From: Protonemura montana
Taxonomy: Eukaryota > Arthropoda > Insecta > Plecoptera > Nemouridae
NCBI GenBank assembly: GCA_947568835.1
Contig: OX387612.1
Location: 2,666,001 to 2,730,000 of the forward strand
Length of the DNA stretch: 64,000 nt
Reading direction: 5' to 3'
This document shows positions 19,790 to 31,624 of this stretch, one piece after another (position 1 is the first letter of the stretch; each line of letters begins with the position of its first letter). The notes under the pieces were generated by a model. That model was not told the origin of the DNA and ran no database searches. It saw only the letters and a list, made by a program, of their open reading frames with translations. Both the position numbers and the translations under genes were made by a program.

Positions 19790-22586
19790 TCAAGAACAGC
19801 TTTAGTTCATTATCTGTAAGAAAACGGTAACTTTTGGCTCTGAAAGTTTCGAAGTGTTGTAACAGAGACGTAAATGGCGCATGAAAATCGCACTCTTTAC
19901 GCAGCCCAGCCATCGCATGAGTCAGAGTCCCATCCGACAGCTGTTTTAAATAAACCAGATGATAGATCGGAGTCTAAGAAAAGGTATTAGAAAAATCTGC
20001 AGAACTAGTATCGTATCGTTACAATTTATTTCAGAGAAACGTTCATTTTCGTAATACATCGTTTAATTTGCGTAAAGAAAGGTTGTCGCTGCGCACAAAG
20101 AGCAACTTGAAGTCAGTCGACAACGAATGTCGACGAATGAACGACAACGTAACACAATTTCAGTGTCAAAATAATTTAAAATTTTTGGATTACACTTTCG
20201 TAAAGCTATCAAATCACGTCTGACATTTTTCAAATAAGTTTTCTTCGTGAGATCTTGCTAATTTAGGATGCCAAATCAAAACTAAATCTAATTACACTTA
20301 GTTAGGAATAATTGCACATTTAATATACCCGGTTCCTAGTCTTTACTAGCTTAAATATCTTTTCAAATTCTTATTTACAAGAAAAATACTATTTCTAGTT
20401 TACAATATAAATAAAATTCACAAATGGATGAACGGGATGAACAGTTAACTCCTGTCGGCTAATATGTCAACTGTCATCAAGGATAAAAAAGTTGAAAGCA
20501 ATTTTAGTAAATTAGTCATCAATATGTTTTTCTACAAATTATTAGGAAATTATGAAATCCTGATGCTGTAATAGAAAACAAAAAACACATGACAATTTTA
20601 TCAATTTTTCACTTTGACTTCTAACCAAGAACAAAAGAAACTTAACCTCGAAAGGTTAAGGTCTAGTAACCTATATTTTTTAACATGAATGTATCACATA
20701 TATTCATATAAAGTCGGCTACGCTAAAATACTTTTGGAAGATTAATACGCTCATACAGCCAAGGTACTAATCAACGTAAGTTTTGTCACAAATTCATGAC
20801 TTTCTAAAAATTAATTTCTAAATAAACATAACGTCTGCAAATCACCAAATTTGGAATGTCAAAATATTTACACTTTCTAGGTTAGGTTTCACTGTAAGCT
20901 ATATTCGTTACATTCCCTAATGTACTTACAATAAATTTGCTGGACGTTCGTAAATGTCTAAAATAGTGCCGTGAATAGGAATCTTAAACTTCGGCTTATC
21001 ATAAGTAGAGGTTGAATTAATCGTAGTATGTTACCTATACTTACGTTTAATCTATCTAATACAACGCAGGACACTAGAAATAATACGACAGGCATTTAAA
21101 GTCGAATCGTCTTACATCCTATTTTGACTGAGTTCAACCCATTCACTTGTGATTTTAGTAAAATAATGCAAAAACAATCACAATTATTTTATAACCTAAA
21201 TCAAAAAAACCAAACAGAATATTTTTAAAACAAATTAAAGCCATATATGATCCAGAAATTGTTCGCGATTTTCCAACCGAGCAACGAAGATAATCGCTGT
21301 AACTGCACACATAAATTATATCACCGGAAACTTATCATTAACTAATTCGTTTTCGAAATCGGCTCGACGGATTTATTGAAAAAAGTATCACACTGGCAGT
21401 CTGCATTCTGTGAAGACTTGCAGCGAAGCTCAAAGTTCTTGCCGAATTCCATTTTGTGATGAAAAACCACTTACGGAACATTTGTAAAATTGAAAATGAA
21501 ACCTTATACAATGAATCTTGTGGTTGTTTGGTTAACACTCTTCCGAGAAGGGTTTTTAGTCCTAGAAAGGACTCCTTCCGGCATTCTCTTGTTAAAACGT
21601 CAGGAGAAGTCTTTTTTTGGACCAAAATCTCTTAACAAAAGAGCACTGACCAAAAAACCGCAAGATTCATATGCAAATGGCTTTCAAAACCTCAAAGAAA
21701 TGAATCGTAATATTGCTAGTTTAATTTTAAAATGTCTCTGGCATCAAAAACTTCTCAAATTGATGTGTATCTGAAAATTTGTCTCTCATCTACCCACCTT
21801 AGAAATGATGCTAAAATCCCTGCATTTCAAAAAATTTCTCCTTGTTAAAAGATAGTGGATACTGCAATGGTAGCATCTTTAACATTTGTTAAAAATGCAG
21901 AAGTAAATAGCACTTAACCACAAAGTTCACAAGAACAAAGAAAACACGGAAAAGTTGTTCGTAAAACCGCCCAACAAATCACAGGATGCAGACTGCAAGC
22001 TTTCAAGCATCGCAACAAAGTAGCAAACGAAAACAAAGCTCAACTAAAATTGCGGCTCGTCGATCGATAAAAACACGTACTGATTGAAATGCGAGCGGAA
22101 ATCGTTGTCATCGTACTGCTCGCTGTCAGCGATGTATCCCTAACCTCAAAACTCATTACTCTAAATCACATCGCCATGTTTCACTCTAGATTATATATTA
22201 CGCTAATGTTTCGGCCACCGGTAAAAAGTACTTTTATCAAATTGCAAATGTCGGTCAACATCGAAAAATTGAATGAAATGCATCATTGCATCTTTCCACA
22301 CGTTTAATTTTTTCCCAAAATGACGATTGTGTTCAGCTTTCAGGTAGATGGACACGAAAATTGACCATCTTGCAGGCATTTTGATGAAAGCAACACTGAA
22401 AATAGTTTTTACAGCAAAAAAAAAAAAAACACTGGAGTTTTCGATATTTAAACGCACTGAACTAAAGTGACACCGACAAATTCAACCTGAAAACCAAAGT
22501 CAACATTTCCAACGCCATTTCAATCAGAACTGTGAAAGTAACGATCGTCTCTAGACGCTGCCTAGGTCGTAGAGACTAGCCGACCG
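19790..22586. other. AT-rich intergenic stretch, no gene seen
   Basis: No exon with good splice sites and coding bias was found. Around 21340-21680 is a decayed repeat sharing gggtttttagtcctagaaa with 16523 (gggtttttagtcctaaaaat). The rest is unique-looking AT-rich DNA. Confidence 0.5.
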
Positions 22587-25500
22587 TCACGACTTGGCTT
22601 CTGATTTCCGAGCCGACTTCAACGTGGGAATGTTGGACGCCACCAGACCGGTCGATGTCAGGCCCAGACTCGTCCTTCGTTGCAACGTCGGCGACGAAAG
22701 CTTCCGCGCATTCAGCGACGACTTCCGATTGCGCCAGCCGTCATTCAAACTGGAAACAAAACTAACGTTACAGATTGCAAAAAATGGAGTGGTGTATTGG
22801 GATTGTTTTCGGGTGGTCTCAGGTTCGATCCTGGTAGTGAGGGTGCTTTTTCTGCCTTGAATTTGGGAAATTTTGGGCAACTCTAATATGACTACACTGC
22901 CAAATTAATAGCTACAGCCATGCTTGTAGGTGATTCTTTTGTTTGTAATAAGCTTTGATCTACACGGGTACATGAATTTGTAGGTTATCGATTCGTTTCT
23001 CCAGTAATTGATTTAAACGCATACTTACTCCAAACTTCTGCCGAGAGCAGCATGAAACAAACCACATCAGTTTGTATTTAATATAAGTTTACGTAAAAAA
23101 TATACCATTTTATACCTGATCACAAGAACTGGCATTGACCATCAAGGAAATACACGATACAAAAGTTGATGAATAGTAAAATATCATCAAAACGATGAGG
23201 CACTTGTACTTAAATGCATAAAAACATTTTTTTCCTTACGCTTTTGTTTAGCAAATCTATGGAAATTGTTAGGTACTTGTGTTTTACGAATGTGGAAGCT
23301 ACTTAACGAGTTCTACAGAGAGCTGGTCGGCAACTTTTCTTACAAATGGAAGGTAGGCTCGTTTACGGTTGGTCCGATCGGACTGTAAGGCTAAAGTGCT
23401 TCTTAACAACACCAGACAGGTTTGTCGTTAAGTATTAACACAGATGATATATTTAATTTAATTCACCACCACTTGTAAACCCTTAGGTAATAAACTAGGA
23501 ATGGAAAACACTTCCGTCTGGCTCTACCAAAATCTCGCCTCCTGGTTGAATTGTTTGTTGAAACTGTTGCCATGACGACTTCCAATCACATGCAGTGAAA
23601 TTCAGATGTTTCTGTGAGCTAGAGATCCAACTTATAGTTGAACATTTTGTTGAAACTGTTGCCATGACGACTTCCAATCACATGCAGTGAAATTCAGATG
23701 TTTCTGTGAGCTAGAGATCCAACTTATAGTTGAACATTTTGTTGAAACTGTTGCCATGACGACTTCCAATCACATGCAGTGAAATTCAGATGTTTCTGTG
23801 AGCTAGAGATCCAACTTATAGTTGAACATTTTGTTGAAACTGTTGCCATGAAGACTTCCAATCACATGCAGTGAAATTCAGGTGTTTCTGTGAGCTAGAG
23901 ATCCAACGTATAGTTGAACACTTTGGTAAAACCAGACCGAAGTAATGAAGTTGGAACTTTGCTGCAGAGAAAGTTCTTCAATATAAATAACGTGTCTCGG
24001 AGATTATCTGATAAACCAATGGGTCTGGTTCCCCGATGTCTACGCAAGCAACATCGTGGAGGTTCGATTCTAGCGAGAGCAATAGTTGACGAGGTGCAAC
24101 CACGAGAACAAGTTGACAGCAATCAGGACGAACACACCGAGAAAAAAGTCCGTTCTGGACACCAACTCTACCTGTCCCAATCGGAAGCTGAAGGATGCAG
24201 CGTGAAAAAGAAGCAGACGGCAGACGGTTAGTGTCACATTCATACAACAGCTGTTTAAAAAGTTAGGTTAAGTATAAGTCGAGAAAAAGTGGCTTATTTT
24301 TAATGGCGAGGATGATGGGATTCTAAGATAGGTGGAAAAAAAACATAAAAAACTGGTGTTAATTTTCTTTTCATGATGTTTCAACCAAAACCATCACCAT
24401 TGAACCCGCGGCAGCAAAAGCACAGTCTCCCACAAGCATCGGCTTCCACCGACCAATTACTCCAAGTTGTAAGCTATTTTCCATTTTCCATTTGCTTTGT
24501 GGATAATTCCCCATAGAGTTTTTGTCTTTTGGTAAGTCATCGACATCGACATCCCTTCAGACTCGTTCATGACTTACAAATCCCGACTTAAACTCCAAGA
24601 ACAGCTTCTCATGAAAACTTCTAAATATATCATTTACCAACTGCATATACCTTGTGTTACCTCTTAATTTAAGTTTAATTTTGTAAATAATATTTTTAAT
24701 CGTTCATGTTTATATGTAACCATGTTTCTATTAAATCACGCTTGTCGACTTGCCTACATTGTCGATAAATAAACAATGATAACAATACTAAAGTTGCGCA
24801 CTGTCTCTCTTTCCTTCTTCACAGCAATGTTTACATTCCAGATGATAGCAGACCTGTTGCCTGTTCAGACAAAGACTCACCTGACTAACGGTCCCATGTT
24901 CCCCTCCGAGGGGAGCGACTGGAGCAGTGACGGACCCGCAGACACCGGACGAAGCTGCGTACAAGTTCGAGATTATTAATAAACAAGTTTACAAGGGGAC
25001 ACGGCCGTAACGCATCAACACTCGAAACTAAAAGCACTACGCTCGGCCCACTTTAATATACAAATCTATGACAAAAGCCCGCTCTATCAGGGACAAGTAC
25101 TCTTTAATGTCCTTCCACAATCGTTGAAAGCACTTCAAAAAACAAACCGCTTCAAAACTGAACTGAAAATATTTCTTTGCAAGATATGCTTTTATTCAAT
25201 ACATGATTACCACTCACATGTAGAAGTCAGACTCTGAATATTGATAGTTTTTAGACTCATGTCTACTTGATTTATCCTTAAAGTTGTAACGAAAACTATT
25301 TGAAATGGGTTTTGAATGCTAAGTAAAGTACAACTAAATTTCCCTAAGAATTTTAGTTGTCCTTTAATTAGCATTCTAAACCCATTTCAAATAGTTTTTG
25401 ATAGACTCTGAATTATCTTTGAATTTATATACTGAATTAATAATGTAATAATTACTTGATGCTATCCTACTGTCTGTTGCTCATCTCACTTTATGTTATC

Positions 25501-28500
25501 CATGACTTATTCTAAAACAAACCTTAATCATTTTGTAATGTATTATTCCCAGAATAAAATATATTTCATTATTATTATTATTGTAACGTCGTGAAACTCT
25601 CTACGAATATCACAACCAGACATTTGTGTCATTTCAAAGCTAAGAAAGAGAAAGTATCTATGTAAGCTCACATTTGACCTTATCTATTTCCACAATCATA
25701 ATTGGTTAGATAGTAAAAAACCACATTTTTTTGTTGAAATAACAAATTATTTTAGTTGGTAGTTGTTTTAATTATTTGTGGTCCTTTTTTTCGTAGAGAA
25801 ACGTCAGGACTGCTCTAACCCTTGAAGAAGTAACAGGTACAAGTTACGAAACGTAGGGAAATTTAGTTGTTCTTCACTTAGCATTCAAAACCCAGTTGAA
25901 ATAGTTTTTGTTAAAATTAGTGCTAAGTTTCCATCAAGTAGACATGAGTCTAAAAACCAGTATTAGTCTCTAGTTATCTAGAAAATCTTAAACTTCACTT
26001 TTAAAGCAAATGCTTACTTAAAATCACAGATTATTAGAAAAGTTTATTCAAAAAACCTTTATTGTATTGTTTATATAGATATATATATATTTTTTTAATA
26101 CTGACATATTCATATAACGACTTAAATTGTCAAATTTGAATAAATAACTTGTTATTCGTATTAAAAACCACAACATAACCTCACCCTATCCGTCTGAGTG
26201 GCAGCATTGACCCCCGCCCCGCTGTTGACAGCTTCCTGCGACGGTTGCGCGGTGTACTTGGTCATCTGCAGCTGGAGCAGCGAGACTGTGCGCTCGCGTT
26301 CCTCGACCTGCTGACGCAGGAACACCACCTGGCGGCGTAAGTCGGCGACTTCTTCGTCGGTGGAGCGACTGGCGTCGTGATCGACGACGTCGTCCTCCTC
26401 GCCCGACAGGGAGTAGAAGAGACCATTCTGTTGACGGGACGGGAACACGTTGATCCACTTGACTTAACCTTCAGGGTCATGTGTTGAGTGTCATTAGACA
26501 TTTTATTTTATTCGTTCGAGTTGTGATACGAGTATTGGTGAATACTTTCAGGGTGACCATACTTAAAAGCTTTTTAAATGTTAATAATAAAGTCATTATT
26601 TCATATATTTAGAAAATAAATATTAATATCAATATAAATCTAAGGTAGAGGAGGGTATTAAGGCCCACCTAACACAAATGATTCATTTTCTTTTATGGAT
26701 ATTTATTTTTTCCAAACGAAAGTGTTTTTTGATGTAGCCCCAACCCTTATTAACAAATCACAGTCTAAAGCACTTAACATGATTTTATACAAATTACTCA
26801 CAATTTAAGTCTTAGTTTCCCTTCTAATACTGTAAATCGATTGTGGACCAAAAAGATTAATTTTTTGTGAATCTCCATTGCAAACACCGTGAACCTAAGT
26901 GTTTAATTATCAGGAATTCTAATAACCTCTCAAAAATTGTTGTGAAAACGGGGATTCGAACCCCGATCTCCACCTGTCGCGGGTGTTGCTCTAACCAATA
27001 AAAGCAAAAGAAAAATACACTTTTGTCCACTGAAATATTTCTTAACTTATATTAAAATAATGCATGATATCGACATCCAATGAAAATGCTATAGAAAATT
27101 ATGTTTAGGTGAATTTGTTTACCTTTATTTGTGTTTCGAATGGATTGAGAGTTTCTGCCTGGAAAATGCAGGGAAAAACAAATTTTGTCAGAACCTTGGC
27201 GTGGAAATGGTTGGATGAAAAGCTTGGCAATCACCTAGGCAACCTTGTTTTGGCAACTTTGACTTGGAGGTCTGATATTCACACTTAGATAAATTGACTT
27301 TGCTGGATACCAAAGTCAACCAATAAATGATTATCAATTATTAATAAATAACTTTTAGAAGGTCCAGATTAAAGTCCTGGTGATATTTAACACCAGTGAG
27401 TTGTGTTAGTTGGCAAACCCAGGATTTAGTTCCTAAAACTGTAACTTATGACAACAAAGTAAATAATAAATACTAAAAAACTAAAAAAAAAAAACACTCA
27501 CCCTCGTCAAATTACACTCGTCATCCTGCGTTGACCAAATATAATCCATGCAAAAACAAGAAAAAGAAAATTAAGACAATCAACAATATGCAAAATGCAA
27601 AATTAAGAAAAAACAGATTATAATGTGAAAAATTACGGATTAAAAATCACTTCTATATTTTACTAATCCTGGTTTCAGGAATATTAAAAAAAAAAAAAAA
27701 TTTTGGCAGCAATATTGGGGTGCAATTTCCCTTTCATTCCAAGAAAGACTGGAGAGAATTAGATTGAAAAGTTGGTACCAACAGAAAGAAGCTTGGCGTG
27801 CATAGCTCTGAGAAAATAACAGATAATTGTGCCAAAATTATCAAAAAACTACCATTTAGAACTAAAACTTAAGAGCAGGGAGATCAATTTAATCAAAAAT
27901 CATGGAAATTTCCAAGCAATTAAGAAATGAATGGAAACAAGACTCGAGTTAATTCTTGTTTATATAAGCCCTAAGGACGAAGGGAACCTTGCCAAACGTT
28001 ACCTCCTGAAAAAGCCTCCTGAGCTTCAACAACATGGTCTTCATATTCACAATATCCTGGCACATCTGTTGATAAGTCGAGCGATCGAGCCTCATGCTTG
28101 AAGCGCCATCATCGCTCTCCGAGCCCCCGGGAAGTCGAGGAGGTCTCAGGGGTCCCGATCCCCTCGACCTTGAATCCAGGGACCTTGGAGAGTCGGGGGT
28201 ACTGTTGGGACGCGAGCGAAGCAGCCGCGTGGACCGGCCTGATAGCACCCTGCAAGGAAGACAAGAACACCATTAGATACATTGATACAGAGTACAACAT
28301 GGCTGCTCCTGTTCGACAGCACCAAGGACCGGCCACCGATTAGCCTCGTCCCTTTGACACACTGTGTTGGCTGCTCCTGTCCAACAGCACCAAGAACCGG
28401 CCACCGCTTAGCCTTGTCTCTTTGACACACTGTGTTGGCTGCTCCTGTCCGACAGCACTTAGGACCAGCCACCACTTATAGCATTGTCCCTTTGACACAC

Positions 28501-29665
28501 TGTGTTGGCTGCTCCTGTCCAACAGCACTAAGGACCGGCCACCACTTATAGCATTGTCCCTTTGACACACTGTGTTGGCTGCTCCTGTCCAACAGCACCA
28601 AGGACCGAACACCGCTTAGCCTTGTCACTTTTACACACTGTGTTGGCTGCTCTTGTCCAACAGCACCAAGGACCGGCCACCGACTAGCCTTGTCACTTTG
28701 ACACACTGTGTTGGCTTAGATTGTCGAATAGCAAACGTTTTAATATAGATAAAGAGGGAAACAAAGGAAAGAGGGGTTAGTTTTTCTAGAGCTGCACATA
28801 CAATGCGGGAAGAGGGTGGTTGCGAGAAGGTCAGAGGGGATCTGGTAGAAGCCATACAAACAAAACGCAAACATATTTGATACCTATGTTGTAAAAAATA
28901 GCGGCTAAAATAGCGGAATAGAAATGAGGACAAGAAAGCAAAATGAATGAGTTTCAGGACCGATTTTACCAACGCAGTTTTGTCGTTTAAAGTGTTAGGT
29001 TGAAATTGATTTTCCCCCTTTAGCTGACATTTTGAAAGATTTGAAAGAGAATGTTAAGATTAATACACAAAAAAGATGTAAATTTAAATTTAAATTTGTT
29101 GATGATTCAGGATGATTTGTCCTGTCACATAAAAGAAATTTTATTTAGCAGCCGTCACTATTTTCTCTCTGTCCAAATCACCGTTTAATATTTGAACCTG
29201 GAAGGACGGGGTTTAACTTTTAAACTGTCATTTGGAGGTCAGAGTAAGAAGTCCCATTGATATTTTGTTTGTATTTCCAAGTCACCAAATATTCCGTTTC
29301 GAAGCAAACACATTGTTAAAAACTATTTTATTCTTGTTCTTCGTGTGTTGTCATAGTTTCTTGGTTTGCAATTATTAAAATATCATTGTTTTAAAGCAAA
29401 TTACTGCGACGGTTAAGATAAGTACTAAACGGCGTTTAAAAGCGCTTTAAACAGCGTTGTTGAAATCGACCATCAAGTTTTGAGAACGCGTTGTCTCTCG
29501 CAACCCTGACCTATTCGGGGCAGGAGATCCACGACCCCTGTTCCTCCCCTGCGTCGGGGGTGAGTTAGGTCCTGAGGAACTTGGTGAAGACATTGGTGAG
29601 ATCCCGGCGTCTTGACTCAGTGCCGTCTTCCGACGTGCACCAAGAAGATAGTCTCTAGGATGCAT
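22587..29665 (-). CDS. Serine-rich coiled-coil protein, CCSER/FAM190-like, partial gene model
   Basis: Four exons are supported on the minus strand: 29665-29511, 28249-28003, 26457-26185 and 22749-22587 (stop TGA 22587). The first three join in frame (phase 2, then 0). The protein starts with a basic, Ser/Pro-rich stretch (MHPRDYLLGARRKTALSQ), continues with Arg/Ser/Pro-rich sequence, then a conserved-looking helix (LDRSTYQQMCQDIVNMKTML), then an acidic region with a heptad-like coiled coil (about 55 residues rich in Glu, Arg, Gln, Leu), and ends in a basic Ser-rich tail. The order of Ser-rich region, helix and coiled coil recalls CCSER/FAM190 proteins, from memory only. The ATG at 29665 may be internal, because the frame stays open upstream for over 60 bases. 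The last junction is uncertain: the strong donor at 26185 is phase 0 but the final exon needs phase 2, so a small exon may be missing, or a weak donor at 26180 is used. A 69-bp tandem repeat fills the first intron. Confidence 0.5.
23516..23938 (+). repeat. 92-bp-unit element, about four units, best-preserved ends
   Basis: It starts gtctggctctacc and ends ggtaaaaccagac, an almost perfect terminal inverted repeat. Internal starts of gttgaaactgttgcc at 23557, 23649 and 23741 show an exact 92-bp period. The plus-strand exon at 23968 begins 30 bases downstream. Confidence 0.8.
23968..24979 (+). CDS. Two 3' exons of an unrecognised plus-strand gene
   Basis: An acceptor (ttgctgcag) at 23967 opens a 259-base exon, 23968-24226, whose frame is hydrophilic and Lys/Glu/Gln-rich. 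A donor of the form GTTAGT follows. It joins in phase 1 to 24825-24979, which has a good pyrimidine tract and acceptor (ttccttcttcacag) and ends in TAA. The joined C-terminal part is polar, with Gly/Ser/Asp clusters (GSDWSSDGPADTG). No domain is recognised and no start exon was found. The first exon begins about 30 bases after the end of a 92-bp-repeat element, so part of it could be non-genic. The second exon also has a short alternative frame (NVYIPDDSRPVACSDK) that looks protein-like. It lies inside the intron of the minus-strand coiled-coil gene. Confidence 0.33.
25240..25400. repeat. Fold-back repeat of the gtttttagactcatg family
   Basis: Arms aactatttgaaatgggtttt and aaacccatttcaaatagttt face each other around ttccctaag, so the copy is a near-perfect palindrome. 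Single-arm family members lie at about 1822-1990, 4476-4650, 25798-25970, 37730-38010, 47757-48000 and 57790-57915, with a fragment at 9640-9690. Most contain a short hairpin followed by cgaaacgt. Confidence 0.75.
26920..27000 (-). repeat. Single-unit tRNA-derived SINE remnant
   Basis: The tail side (aataacctctcaaaaattg) and one tRNA-like unit with a clean T-arm (ggggattcgaaccccg) are visible; it stops within the D-arm region at ttgctctaaccaat. It lies in an intron of the coiled-coil gene. Confidence 0.6.
28290..28725 (+). repeat. About 69-bp minisatellite, six units
   Basis: Unit core cctttgacacactgtgttgg then ctgctcctgtccaacagcac, about 68-71 bp per copy. It lies in the first recognised intron of the minus-strand coiled-coil gene. 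Confidence 0.88.
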
Positions 29666-30379
29666 TCTTAACACAATCTTTGTTGAATGTGGTGCAGGTG
29701 AAGAGTTGGAAGTACGGTACTTCGATTCAGCTCCAAGGATTACAAAAATAAACGTTAGGCTTTCATTTTTTTAGTTTTGTCTTAGAAATAAAAAGAAATA
29801 GATACAAAAATAGTGAAGTATATTTTTAATTAAATTTCAAAAAACGCTTATCAAGTGAACTACATTTTTAGCCACGCAAAAAAAATGTGAATATATATTT
29901 TTTTAGTTTAGTGCCGAACGGAACAGAAGTAAAGACATGTCCTAGAACACGCGTGGTAAGTTACCACGGTAAATACCAGAAATATCACAGAAGCTAACTT
30001 CGTTGACCTTCCAGCATCAACAAGTTTCCATCGAGCCCTCCGCAATGGCGCACTTTCATGGCAAGAGAAACCAAAATCACGCCCTAAAAAACCCAGAAAC
30101 GAGACCCAAAGTCGAAAAAAGTTATAAAAATCACGGCTTTTTTGCGATTAAGTCATGCAATTACTAAAAGTATGATTGAACTGTTTCTGGTGCCGCGACC
30201 ACGATAGTGCTAGACGCCGGTCGTGTGAACTTTAATAGAGAAACCGACGCCCGGCGTCGGTTTAGACGTCAAACTAGCTCGGATTGCGCGCGCACCCGGC
30301 GCTCGATATCTCAGCTGGTCGTGCATTAAAGAGGATCACCTGTTAGGTCAGGTATTGATTTGTTGAAGTTCATTGGAGA

Positions 30380-30620
30380 CGGATGTGTTTAAGTGTCAAT
30401 CGTTTACTCTGATGTTGTTGGAAACACCGGTCCTCGTGGGATCACCGAAGTTAAGTTACATTGCGCTGGGTCAGGTATTGGATGGGTGACCATCATACAC
30501 ATGACCAGTTCTCTTCGGGAGAGAGGTTGGAGGGATAGAAGTTAAGTAACACTGCGCTGGGTCAGGTATTGGATGGATGACCACCGAACGGTTTGGCTCT
30601 TGCTCTTGTACATGCTCTTG
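30380..30620 (+). repeat. Short 5S-derived element, two units with intact 5' head
   Basis: The 5S-like 5' part (ttggaaacaccggtcctcgt then gatcaccgaagttaag) is followed by two 91-bp units, then caccgaacggtttggc and a small tgctcttgtaca repeat. It shows how the head joins the repeated unit. Confidence 0.7.
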
Positions 30621-31139
30621 TACATGCTCTTGCTTGAGAAGGCGATTGTCAACAATCTTTGCGCTCAAGTAAACTTCCAGTTTAAAGCTGGGTAAAGCAA
30701 ACTCTCTGCAAAGTTGGACGGTTTTTTATGAGGCATTAAAGAAGCATTACTGCAAGAATCGTAGTAATTTAAATTTAAAATATTGTCATATGTTTCCGGG
30801 CATATTTAATCATATTCAGCTCAGAGCTATAAAATAATTGCTTGATGGCTAAAATCAATTGATTAAACTCGTTCAAGGAGAAGAGACAAAGAGAAAGACA
30901 AAGAGAAAGATAGATGGAAGAAGAATATGGAAGAGAGAAGGATAATGATTAGAAATAGAAGAGAAATAAAGTGGATGGGCAAATAGGAAGGATGAAGTTG
31001 GTTCGGTCTATTTGGGTATGGAAAAAAAGAAGATGAAGAATTTGGCAGATCATATTTAGAAAGCCGCGTGCCGGAAATGTAAAGTTTTTTATCCTAATTG
31101 ATAAAAACAGTTGATGGAAAAATTAAACGATTAGAATTT

Positions 31140-31345
31140 TTTTTTTATGTCGATAACCAATTGAGCTACTTGGACCCCGATCTCCACCTGTCGCGGGTGT
31201 TGCTCTAACCAATTGAGCTACTTGGACCCTGATCTCCACCTGTCGCGGGTGTTGCTCAAACCAATTGAGCTACTTGGACATATAATTTGTTGAGATGATT
31301 TTAGTGCATTTGATGAGAATGACGGATCTCCAAGGAGTAGAACCA
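31140..31345 (-). repeat. tRNA-like element, two and a half units with conserved flank
   Basis: Minus-oriented units are followed by the conserved 5' flank of the family (attttagtgcatttgatgag then gacggatctccaaggagtag). The same flank occurs at 48595-48660 and at the centre of the inverted repeat near 11540. Confidence 0.7.
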
Positions 31346-31624
31346 AGAGGCTGTGAACACTCACGACCAGTAGAAGTAGTTTATAACAATGAAAAAAATA
31401 ATCCAGGAAAGTTGAAAGTTGCATTGGAGCAGGACGTGAAACCGCATCCTCTAGGCGATAACGTCAACTGATAGACGTCAGTGAATAAGTTTAAAGAGAA
31501 TTACAAGTTAGTTGTCTGGGGACAGATTCTTGGCACATGGGTGCGGGTCGGTGTCTGCCCAACTTCGCGAAGTTACCTGGTGAAATGACTTCTTACATGA
31601 AGAGCACGTGATTGAAAGTTCAAT

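Larger units (their letters stand above)
29700..31600. other. Non-coding stretch between coiled-coil gene and gene A
   Basis: The GC-rich patch at 30180-30320 (gacgcccggcgtcggtttag) may be a promoter or CpG-like region of the minus-strand gene. The rest is a 5S-like element (30380-30620), purine-rich DNA (30880-31050) and tRNA-like units. No convincing exon was found. Confidence 0.4.

Noticed and set aside
22594-22886. Plus-strand ORFs over the last exon of the coiled-coil gene
   Set aside because: The minus-strand reading has a strong acceptor, biased composition and a stop that suit an exon; the plus frames lack splice signals and look like its shadow.
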